Source of the DNA: Tetrahymena thermophila SB210
Lineage: Eukaryota; Ciliophora; Oligohymenophorea; Hymenostomatida; Tetrahymenidae
Length of the DNA: 64,000 nucleotides
Assembly: GCF_000189635.1 (NCBI RefSeq)
Contig: NW_002476387.1
Location: 1-64,000, forward strand
Direction of reading: 5' to 3'
In this document: positions 51,851 through 62,833 of the stretch, one piece after another
How positions within the stretch are numbered: position 1 is the first letter of the stretch
Layout of the letters: every line of letters starts with the position of its first letter
Notes under the pieces: generated by a model
Told to the model about the DNA's origin: nothing
The model's input: only the letters and a program-made list of their open reading frames with translations
Database searches by the model: none
Position numbers and translations under genes: made by a program

Positions 51851-51995
51851 ATTCTAATAAAACCAAATTTTCTAATAAAATCAAATATTCTAATAAAATC
51901 AAAAATTCTAATAAAACAAAATATTTTAATAAAATCAAATATTCTAATAAAACCAAATATACTAAAAAAATCAAATATTCTAATATTAAAAAATA
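51851..51995. repeat. 18-bp minisatellite, about eight copies
   Basis: The unit ATTCTAATAAAATCAAAT repeats with small changes (C for T, A for C). Single copies of the same unit occur inside the larger ~320-bp repeats that follow and at 57550. Confidence 0.85.
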
Positions 51996-53400
51996 TCTAT
52001 AATTCGTTTATTATTTGAAGTATTAATAGAGTTTAATATTTGCTTTTACTTACTTAAAGAAAAAATTACAATTTTCCCCCTTTTTCATATTGCCTAATAG
52101 CAAGACAAGTGAACTAAATCAAAGAAATGTATTATAATTTTATTAATGAAAATATGAATGATCTAAATGTAATATTATTTAAAACTAAATTATTCATCTA
52201 AAATTTAAATATTTTCCTTATGAGATAGAATGCAAGAATGAATATTCATGCAATTTATTTTATTAAAAATAGCCTAATATTCTAATAAAATCAAATATTA
52301 AAAAATATCTTTTATTCTTTTATTATTTTAAGGATTAATAGAGTTTAATATTTGCTTTTACTTAATTAATTAAAGAAAAAAATACACCCCTTTTTAATAC
52401 CACCTAATAGCAAGACATATGAACTAAATCGAAGCGATGCCTATTATAAATATATTAATGAAAATATGTATGACCTAAATTTAATATTATTTAAAACTAA
52501 ACTAATTAAATTAGTCATAGAAAATTTAAATATTTTTTTTATGAGATAAAATGTAAGAATGAATATTCATGCAATTTATTTTATTAAAAATAGCCTAATA
52601 TTCTAATAAAATCAAATATTAAAAAATATCTTTTATTCTTTTATTATTTTAAGGATTAATAGAGTTTAATATTTGCTTTTGCTTACTTAATTAAAGAAAA
52701 AAATACACCACTTTTTAATACTGCCTAATAGCAAGACAAATGAACTAAATCGAAGCGATGCCTATTATAAATATATTAATGAAAATATGAATGACCTAAA
52801 TTTAATATTATTTAAAACTTAACTAATTAAATTAGTCATCGAAAATTTAAATATTTTTTTTGTGAGATAGAATGTAAGAATGAATATGCATGCAATTTAT
52901 TTTATTAAAAATAGCCTAATATTCTAATATTAAAAAATGTTTAATAATTAATACTTTAAAGCTTGATCTAATTTATTATTTTACTTATTAATAGAGTTTA
53001 ATATTTGATTTTACTTGATTAATTTAAGAAAAAATTAGAATTACACCCCTTTTTCATACTGCTTAATAGCAAGAAAAATGAACTAAATCGAAGCGATACC
53101 TATTGTAAATATATTAATGAAAATATGAATGACCTAAATATAATATTATTTAAAATTAAACTAATTAAATTAGTCATCTAAAATTTAAATATTTTTTTTG
53201 TGAGATAGAATGTAAGAATGAATATGCATGCAATTTATTTTATTAAAAATAGCCTAATATTCTAATAAAATTAAATATTCTAATGTTAAATAATGTTTAA
53301 TAATTAGTATTTTAAAGCTTAATCTAATTTATTATTTGATGCAAAAATACAGTTTAATATTTGATTTTACTTAATTAATTAAAGAAAAAAATTACTATTA
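51996..53400. repeat. Tandem array of ~320-338-bp units
   Basis: The marker AGCCTAATATTC recurs at 52271, 52592, 52913 and 53251, giving periods of 321, 321 and 338 bp. Each unit also has TAGAGTTTAATATTTG, ACACC..TTTTTAATA, TAGCAAGACA..TGAACTAAATC, GAAGCGAT, TAATATTATTTAAA and GAGATA.AATGTAAGAATGAA in the same order. Related single units lie at about 44160-45010 and 57500-58080, always beside the genes of the duplicated pair. No coding frame is conserved. Confidence 0.88.
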
Positions 53401-53645
53401 CAATGTAATAGATATTGGTAACGTGACGTTAGTGAACAAAAAATTATTTGTCAAATTTTATTGATAATTCGGGCTGTTTTTAATAATAAAATAATTAACT
53501 TTGCTACTGTATTGTCAAAGATTATAGGGTAGGGTTAAAAAATTGTATTTGATTCAAAAAAGAACTACTAATATCTAAAAAACAAATAAATATTATAAAA
53601 AAAACTAAAAACTAAAAACAGAAAACAGAAAACAAAAAAAAAAAA
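53401..53645 (+). promoter_or_regulatory. Promoter and leader of the vWA gene
   Basis: About 240 bp similar to the 200 bp before 45292. Shared blocks are GTATTGTCAAAGATTAT, GGGTAG, CAAATAAATATTAT and an A-rich leader ending at the ATG. The conservation between the copies, in contrast to the diverged DNA further upstream, suggests the region matters for expression. Confidence 0.55.
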
Positions 53646-56600
53646 ATGGACTTTGATAAGTTGTCTGAAGAAGATTAAACAAACTCAGGTGTTGTGGCTC
53701 CTAATTTAAACGATACTGCATCTACTATCCCTAGTTAATCCACAGAACCTTAACATTAAGCTTTACACGATGGTGGAATAGGAGGAATTCAGTAGCCTTT
53801 AAACGCAAAGGTCTCTTAAGCTACCTCTCAAGTTGGTGATATAGCATAAGGTGATACTCAAAAAACCCCTTCCTCTTCTCAATAATAAAATTCAGATCCA
53901 AATAATTTGAAAAACGAATAAGAAAATAAATAAGAAAACAGTGAAAAAGCTAAATTGGAACCGAGCTAGTTAGTTGTTTAAATCTAAAATAATCAAAATT
54001 AATAATAAACACAAATAATGAGGCATGGTGAATTAACAATTCAAAATTAACTTGAAGTATAGTCAGTTATAAGTGCAATAGTAAATAAATATGACAAGTT
54101 TTCAGTATACCAGGATCAGCTTAATACCATTTTGAAGTTTAGCCCTAAACCTTCTGCCACTGATGAAGACTAAGATAGCTAAAAAAAGTATGTAGAGAAT
54201 GTTAAGAAATTAAAACAAATTGTTTGCAACCTTTTGGACTTCCCTTTGTAGTATAATAAACTTCAAAATTCTTTTACAGATACTACAAAAGACTTCAATA
54301 AAATACATTCGCATTTATGTAGCCATATTAATAATTTAATCAAACTCACTTATAATATCAATCAAGATAATCTTGGAAGTAATTACAAACAATTGGAGGT
54401 AATTTAATAAAAGTTAGATGCTTGTAAGTCTGATGGCGAAAACCTACAATAAACTTTGTATAAATTGGAAAAAGTTAACGATTCCATTTTAGAACATTTT
54501 TCTACATTCTTTGGTTAATAAATGAGTGATTCTTAAGACAACTTATTTTCTTTAAAAGAAGATTTAAAGAAGGAAATTCAAAAAAGAGACAAAGAAGTAA
54601 TTTTTATATTTTATTCCTTAACTAAAATTTTTATTTTTTTATTTCTAGCAATATGATGCATCATAAAAGTTTTAAGAAGCCAGTTTGCTAATTACCTAGA
54701 AAAATTCTATGATTTCGACACATTAGACAAGATAGAAGCTTTTGAATTCAGATATTTAGTAAATTGAATCTAAAATAAAAAAACTAGAAGCTGATAAAAA
54801 CAAATAAGTTGAGGACTTAGAGGCTCGAAAAGATAAATACCTGAAATAACTTGAAGAAGAAAAAGCTAAATTGATCAGAGAAAAATCGGCTTTCTGGGAT
54901 AAAAAAAATAGCAGTTAAGAAGCTAGATTAAGTTAATATTCCCAATCAATCAATAGCTTGAATTCAAAATATCCACTTGGTAAGATGTGCTCTATTGTAG
55001 AAAAGAAATACTTTCATTATTACTTCATCTAAGATGAAAGTGGTAGCTTTTCAAATGATCACTAGTATGCTATTTAGGGAGTCGCTTAACTATTTAATAG
55101 AATAAAACCTAACGACTATATCACTTATATTAAGTTTGATAGTTCATCTCATGTCGATATACCAAAAACCCTAAAAAGTAGTTTATCTTAAGGGGATTTT
55201 ATAAGCAAAATTTAGAAGTGCAGAGGCGGAGGAACTAACTTTTAGTCAGCATTCCAAACTCTGCTATAATAAATCTAATCTAAATATGATTAATAAGAAT
55301 ACCCAGTAGTTATATTTATCACAGATGGACAAGATAACACAGATTTGGATTCTATTATATCATAAATTACTAGCTTATGTTAAGATATTGTATTTTACAC
55401 TATAGGATATGGTAGTGTTAATGAAAAATATTTAAAGAATATTACAAATAAATTTAATAATACTGTTGGCGAAAAAAAAGAAATTAATGGTAAACCAGTG
55501 GACCTGTTTTATGTAAAAAATACTCCTAATGATCTAGTTTAAAGTTTGTCTTCAATATCATAGTAGCAATCCTCAATATCAATAGAAGACATAAAGAAAG
55601 CACAATAGTTTTTAAAAGAATCTTTTGAATAAATGACGAAAACGGCTGAGGAATACTACTCAAAAACAGAAGATTCATATGATAAAAAGATAGGTTTAAT
55701 CACAAGTTAAATTTATGAATTATAAAACAAAGATATAAGTTCAGCGTAATAACTAACAGAATCCGTGTAAAAAGATATTTTAAAACAAAATTAACTTAAG
55801 AATTAGTAGATAGAATAAGTCAGCAATGAAAATACTCAAATAGAAAATTTGAGATAAGAAATTAGATGCGCAAAGCAAACTTTCCTAAGAAATATTGGGT
55901 AATAAGATACTGGGAAAATTGATGATACAGATATAGAAGAAGAGCTCAACAAAAATTTAAAGCTTATCTAAGATAAGTATTAAAAGGAAATTCATGCTAT
56001 TGAAGAAAAAATTAAAAATGCAATTAAAAAAATCGAAGAAGATTAATAAAAACAGGAAAATACTATAATCGGATTTGGTTTTTAAAATTATCCACATTTT
56101 AAAAAATTTAATGATTCTTAAAATGCTGTCAAAGAAGCATAGATTTATTACATTAATCTTATTTAAGATTTAATGAGTTTAGTCAAGTAGTTATAATTCC
56201 AAAACAATTCTTTTAACGAAGCGATAGAGAATTCTCAAACTTATTTAGAAGAATCAAATAAATTCGATAATTAGTATCATGTGTTTACATAATTCAAATA
56301 AATAGATGAAACCATAGACCCTGAAGATTCTTTTAATTCTACTAAAAAGGTTATATTTATAATAAATAATTCTATCCAATAAAAGTGTTAAGATGATAAA
56401 GAATTATTAGCTTTTTACGATCATGTAATCAGATCTATTAGATTTAATTACATCATTTAAAACTATGTTGATAAAAAGAAAGAAGAATAAGCTTAATACA
56501 TAAAAAATGAAGTTATCCCTGATATTATAAAAACAGTACCTAAACAGCTAAGCAAGCTTGAGACTAGAAAAAAAGGTTTTGACCTAAAAATATCTAAAAA

Positions 56601-56955
56601 AGAAAAGGAGATTAGAAATTTAAGATCAGATTTGAAGGATGAAGTAGACAGTTAAAAAAAAAAGGAAATTCAAGAAGAAATCAAGACTTGTGAAGAAGTT
56701 TTGAAGGAATTAAATAAAGATTTAAATGAACTTTTAACGGAATTAGAAGAACTCTAATCAGAATTTGAAACAGAAAATTTAGAAAAAATAAATATTATTA
56801 AAGATGTTGTGTTTGCCTTGATACAAGCCGTTACTTTTGCTTTATTCAAAAAGAAATTTTAAATGGCTTAAGCCCCTTTTTATTAGTTGTTGAATGGAGG
56901 TTAGAGTTTTATTAAAGCACTTAGTTAGTACTAACCTCTTGCAATATCAAATTGA
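53646..56955 (+). CDS. von Willebrand A domain protein with coiled coils, copy 2 of the plus gene
   Basis: Exons 53646-54596 and 54649-56955 (intron 52 bp) give 1085 aa. Residues 1-115 are Gln/Ser/Asn-rich and disordered. 120-425 are mostly helical. A vWA domain occupies about 433-620 with a complete metal-ion-dependent adhesion site: FIQDESGSF (DxSxS), RGGGTNFQSAF (the Thr) and VIFITDGQDN (the Asp), then VFYTIGYGS. Residues about 640-1000 are coiled coil (ELNKNLKLIQDKYQKEI, LKDEVDSQKKKEIQEEIK). There is no signal peptide or membrane segment, so it is probably an intracellular vWA scaffold that binds a partner through the metal site. The gene lies divergent to 48564-50886. The vWA-less paralogue at 45292 shares both ends and the intron. 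No specific orthologue recognised. Confidence 0.9.
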
Positions 56956-58456
56956 TTTAAATATTAATAAATAGAATTAGCACAAACTTAAATATAAATT
57001 TATTTATATTTAGTTTTTGTGGCTTATTAACACTATATAATAAAATATATTATTCTGTTTGTTTTTATGCTTATTATATGTGATTAAGCTTGAATATTTT
57101 TACAATTTTTCATTTTTACTGTTTAGCATTTGAAATAAATAACTGTTTAAATTTTTCATGTTTTCTTTATATTCATTTTTAGTTTACTAAAATTAATTAA
57201 AATAAACAAAAATTTTTTTTTTTAATAAATTTGATTTTAATTTACACCTTAATATTTTTGAGGATATGGAAGTTGAAACATCTTAATATATTTAAAAATT
57301 AGTTCTTTTTATTTTAGAATATTTAAATAAAACAATCTAATATTCTTGTAAATACAGTTGTTAATATATAATCAGAAATATAAAAGCAATTCTAAATAAG
57401 CACAATTTGTCTATAAGTTAGCTAATGTGGGTTTTAAAAAAGTAATTTATATTTCTATCAAGAGAATATTTTAAATCTAAAAAGATTTATTTGTTAATTT
57501 CCTAACATATGAGATAGTATGTAAGAATAAACATACAGTCTCTTTTTTTATAATCACCTAATATTCTAATAAATTCAAATATTCTAATATTAAAAAATCT
57601 TTTATGATTTGTGCTTTAAAGCTTGATCTAATTTATTATTTGACAAATTAATAGAGTTTAATTAATATTTACTCTTACTTAATTAACTAAAGAAAAATTT
57701 ACAATTACACCCCTTTTTCATATTCACTAATAAAAAGATAAGTGAACTCGAAATAATAAATTCAATTTCATAATTTCATGCATAAGATTTATATAAGTTT
57801 TAAGCTTTCAATTAAATTATTATTTATTATGTTAGTGATGTAAAAATAAAAATCGAAGCAATGGCAATCGTAATTTTATTATGAAAATATGAGTGATCTT
57901 ACCAAGTGTAATATTATTTAAAACAAAATTAATTTAATAAGCCATCTAAAATTTAAATATTTTTATTATGTAGGAGATATTGCGTAAGAATTTAATATTG
58001 TCTTTTTTATTACAATTACATAATATTCTAACAATCTAATATTCTAATATCAAAAAATCTATATAAATTTTTACTTTAATTAAAATTTGATAGAATCTAC
58101 ACAAATAGATAATAAAACTTCAATATTTTTTTTTTTAAATTAAAAAATTCATTTTGGATTTGTGATTATAATTTAATATATTTATTTTTAAATAATGGTT
58201 TTAATTGAATCTTATTATAAATTAATACCATACATTTCAAAATACATACAGTACCCACCTTTTTAAAATATAAATCAAAATATCCACTTAAATAATTTTT
58301 AAAATCTTTACAAATAAACAAAAAATATATTTCTATATAGCAAATTCATTATCTTATACTTAATATATATTTATATAAAAATATATAAATAAATGCCAAA
58401 ATAGGTGGTATTTTATGTTTATATTTTTTTTTCTGTGTCATAACTTCTCAAACAAT
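56956..58456. other. Downstream flank with a further partial repeat unit
   Basis: 57500-58080 contains one or two units of the ~320-bp family (TAGAGTTTAATTAATATTTAC, ACACCCCTTTTTCATATTCA, TAATATTATTTAAA). 57290-57500 resembles 51300-51500. There is no gene here, so this looks like a third, gene-less remnant of the duplicated region. Confidence 0.6.
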
Positions 58457-58768
58457 ATGCTCAGAAATAAATTAGTTGAGACAATAAAAGTTTTCAATAA
58501 TAATCACTAGAAAATCTTCCTAAAGTTGAATCTAGCTAAAGAAATAGTAGATAGAAGTTATGGTATCATATCATCTATATCACCAGCCAATACAGAGCCA
58601 TAAGTGGCAAGATTAGGAGCAACAGTCGTGATCATTACTACAGGGATGGAAGTTATCTATGCATTTAAGGTTAGCAGATTCAGGTTATTCAGGTATTTAG
58701 ACTTCGTTTATAAGGTTACTGTCCTCTATTTTTGCTTATTATTTTGTTAGAAGCAAGAAAAATGTTGA
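58457..58768 (+). CDS. Possible small membrane protein, unknown
   Basis: An ATG-to-TGA frame of 103 aa in an AT-poorer island (58450-58790). Residues 45-68 (RLGATVVIITTGMEVIYAF) and about 80-97 (YKVTVLYFCLLF) are hydrophobic. The N-terminus MLRNKLVETIKVFNNNHQ is amphipathic. Three TAA/TAG codons would be glutamine. The composition differs from flanking DNA and looks protein-coding. There is a GTAAGC donor-like site at 58793, so the true gene could be longer or spliced differently. No family recognised. Confidence 0.4.
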
Positions 58769-60882
58769 CAATAAAAGCAAAAGAGCAATAAGGTAAGCAC
58801 TAGTTTTCATTTTATTTATTATTTATTTTTTTTAATTTTTAATTTTTATTTTATTTAATTATTATATTTCTAATCCTACATTTCTACTTATTTATAACTA
58901 AGCTCATCAGAATTAGTAGGTTTGAAATAATAATAATAATATATCTATAAGTTAAGTATTTTAGGGGTTTGTTATTAACACAGAATATTTTATTATTAAA
59001 GAAAAAGTATAATAAAATTAAGCAAGTATCTTAATTTTATAATTTATGGTTTTTAATAATATTATTGTTTAACAACAATTTTTGGAAAGAATTCTATACT
59101 GATTACTTATACAAGTAAATTTTATGTACAAAAAATATTTTATGTAAAAATCTTAAAATGTTTCATTCACTATTTAATGTAAAAAAATAAGTAAAGATTT
59201 ATTATTATACACAAAAATAATTAATTTAATCTAAAGTGTTGATTTTAATTTTTTCCAAAATTAAATTTCCAAATTATTTATTGACTCTAAAGATTTTTTT
59301 TTATTGAGTAAAACTTTAAAAAAGATTAGTACTCAGTAAGTATATGAAGGAATATAAATCAAATGTTTAGTCATTAAAATCATACTTTATCTTTTCTTAT
59401 AAAAATGTAATAAATAAAATTATTTTGATTTTAAAAAAATACAATAAAAAAATAGTTACAACTTTTATACGAGAAAAAGTATTATAATTATTATAAAAAT
59501 ATACTTAACTTGATTAATTAAGGTTAGGAATATAAATAAAGCAGCATTTAAGTATTATCATAATCAATCAATCAGTCAATTTTTTATTTTCTTATTCATA
59601 GATCAATAAATAAAATAATAATTGTTGTAAACCAAATTAATCTAATCAGAGAAAGAAAGCAAAAATTAGATTGATGATTCATTATATTTAAAAATAATTA
59701 TTCTTTAAAATAAATCTAATACTCAATGATTATACATGAAACCTGATATATCTATATGATCTAATAAGAGCTTCATTAACTTTTACTTTTATATATCATC
59801 AGTACTCGTTTACTCATTCGCTTTCAAAGGTATTTTTACATTTTTCTCTTCAAAATAAAAGATATGGGATTTGTAGTAAAATTATAAGAGAAAGTGTTGA
59901 CTTATGAAAATTTATAATGTATTTTGAGAGCCACAGAAACTTAATATTTATTAATTAAATAATATTAATATTTACAATTTTAAAAAGGGTAAAAAAGAAA
60001 ATAATAAAAAACTCTAACTCAACTTATTTATAAATAAATCATGAATCTATTAATCAAAAGATAAAATTAGTTTTGTAATTATAAATGTAAATGAAATTAA
60101 TATTTTCAAGAAATACAAATCTAACTAAAAATAGTAAATAGATAAAATAAATATATCACTTTAAATAAAATCCATGATTTCAAGCTTAAAAAAAAAATTG
60201 TATTTAAATACTATTTATTATAAAGCAATTTTTCTGAAATATAAGTCAAATCAAATTATTATTGATGTTTATCCATATTTTAATTTGATTTGTATTTATA
60301 AAAAATAAACAAACTTTAATTTTTAGTTAAAGAATATGTTTGTTTACATATAATAACTCTATTTTTTATAAAAAAATAACTATTTACAAAGTTTAAAAAA
60401 GATGTCATCATCCAAGTTTTTGTTTTTCATTTGATCAATTAATTGTTGTTTTTTAGTAAAAAGAAATAAGTTGTACTATCATTCAATTAAAATAAAGTTA
60501 ATTTTTTATATGAAAAAGATATATTACGTTCTTGTGTGGATTATTGAATAGATTTATGTTTGATAAATTATTTAATATTAAAAAAATTGTAATAATTAAT
60601 CAAAAATATTATGGAAAGTCATAATAGGATTATTTTTGTTTCAGAATTTTTTAAAATATTTGTGAAAAATATAATGTATTGTGATCACTTTAATCACAGT
60701 ATAATTATTTTATTAAGAAATAACAAAAGTTTTTTTTTAAAAAAATTATAAAGTGACAGACAGTTGTTTTTAAAAGTATTTGGACATAGATTAAAGTAAT
60801 ATAAAAAAATTAGAGGGCAATTAATATCATTATAATTACTATACAGTTGAAAAATCTTGAAGATCAATAAGGATTTTAAAAA
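58769..60882. other. AT-rich intergenic stretch
   Basis: More than 2 kb with no frame of coding character on either strand and no obvious repeat or RNA gene. The right end is the 3' flank of the FHA-RING gene. Confidence 0.5.
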
Positions 60883-62295
60883 TCAAACGTTATATAAGGG
60901 CTCAACTGATTTAATTGGAGTGTTGCAATCAGAACGAAGACAGACTTTAAAACTTAATTTTTAATAGCAGGCTTTGCAGCATATAACATGTTGGCATGGG
61001 TTTGCTTAGATATTGGCTTTAACAGCTTTACAGTTTAAACACATCCCATTACTGTACTGCTAACTTTAATTAACAACAACATCGCCCATTTAATTTATTT
61101 TTACTATTAACAGAAACGGGTTTATTTTAATTTCACTTTCATTTTAAATTTAATATTTAGGACTCTCTTCTTTTTATGGAGAAAGACGTAGCCAGGTTCC
61201 CTTTTACGAATCAAGGTCCATAATTGATAAGACATTATCTTTTATAGAGAGCTTAGCATGATAAGAACTAAGGTCCTTATCATCAGAGAATTGAGAACCA
61301 AAATGGCAGCGGATATCACGACCTATTAAAAAGCGGTTCTAAATGTTAAGATCAAATTGTTTTCCTTTGTGTTGCTCAATGCCATCGTAGATAGTTAATT
61401 TTACTTTTGCTGAATCGCCTTCTGCTTAGATTTTATTAATTTAAAATTCTTAAAAACCGCATTCGAAAATAGATCCTTCTTTGAGAGGTATTTAATGGTT
61501 TTTGATTCTGATAAAAGTGCCACAGGAGCTTCCTAAATCTCTAATGCTACATACGCCATTAATATTTTCTATTAAGACATGCTTTCTAGAAACAGCATTG
61601 TCTTTTAGAATTATATCACAATATTTAGTACCTAATGTTACTGATTAATTTTCTTTAATTGCAAATTTTTCGACAGATTAGGAGCCAGGCTCATTCTATC
61701 CCTATGTTCTCTTGATTTCAAGGATTAATTAGGTTTCTATTTTACGATTAATACTTCTTTTTGATTTGTAATCTTAATACTAATGGTATAGAGGGCATTT
61801 TCTTAAATAGCTTTCATAATCATTTTTTGCTTGATCGTATTGCATAGGAGTATCGAAATCAAATGGATCATAAGGTAAATCGTAATACTTGATTATCATC
61901 TCATTTGCTTTTTCTATGTCCGTATTTAAACTGTCAGAGTACTCTAATTTCTTCGATGCCTGCCTAGAATCGAAAATATCATTATCGTTTGTAACTATAA
62001 GCTGAACTGAATCTTAAATAATATCAAAATCATCGATGTTTTAACTTTTATAAGTATTGTGCTTTTATATTATTTGATTTTTCACCTCTCGCAATTGATT
62101 TTTTTCTTCTGGGGTAGAGGCCTTAAAGAAAGCAAATATCTAAACTTCTTCATTCATGATAAAATCAGAACCTCTATACTTTGCTAGGTTTTGTTGGTTA
62201 TCTAAAAGCTTTTTTAAACATTTCATATTATTCATAAAATTAAGAACTTGATTTTAGTCCCAATCAAAGGGATCACTATCATACATGCTGTTCAT
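60883..62295 (-). CDS. Tandem FHA protein with C-terminal RING-type zinc finger
   Basis: One exon, 470 aa, ATG 62295-62293 to TGA 60885-60883. Residues about 1-85 are helical (DWDQNQVLNFMNNMKCLKKL). The first FHA domain (about 220-310) has VTLGTKYCDIIL, VSRKHVLIENI and IRDLGSSCGTFIRI. The second (about 315-400) has FLIGRDIRCHF, SSYHAKLSI and IMDLDSQKGTWLRL, with an intact GR and SxxH. The last 55 residues contain CLNCKAV, PCQHVICCKAC and CLRSDCNTPI, spaced like a C3HC4 RING finger. FHA plus RING occurs in CHFR- and RNF8-type ubiquitin ligases, though there the order or the linker differs. A phospho-directed E3 ligase is therefore an inference. It resembles the gene at 38359-39888 but keeps the RING. 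Confidence 0.9.
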
Positions 62296-62833
62296 TTTAC
62301 GCTTTCTTTTTAACTATATAAATCAAAGTTTCCTTCTTTAATATGAAATTGAGCCTTCTTAACGCTATGCTATAAAATTTATTATGTATTAATAGCTTTC
62401 TTCTATTTTTTTATTTTTTTCTCCCTTTTTGATAATTTATTTTATAAAAAAAAGAATGTATTTTTTGTATTTGTTTTGTTTGTTTGTTTGTTTGACAATC
62501 TAAATTTTATTAAATTATAAATTGTAATTAAAGTAAATTTTCATTAATTCTTAAAAAGCACACAGATATTAGATCTTATGTATGTATGATGCATAAATAT
62601 ATAAATAATGTATGCAAATCTGAGTTTATTTTATAAATAATTAACACATATATGATATTTTATAATAGTTTACAAAAACAAACAGATAAATTTACATTAA
62701 AAATAAATAAACTTGGTTAGTTACCTAGCTAGTTGGTAAGTTGTTTATTTATTGTTTTGACTTAATTTATACAATAGTGTTATAAATTATGTTAAGGCAT
62801 AATAATTCATTAAAGTAAATACATATATTAAAT
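62296..62833. other. Intergenic stretch, 5' flank of the FHA-RING gene
   Basis: Contains a TTTG microsatellite at about 62475-62493 and a purine/pyrimidine-rich stretch after the ATG-proximal 100 bp. No coding signal is seen. Confidence 0.5.
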
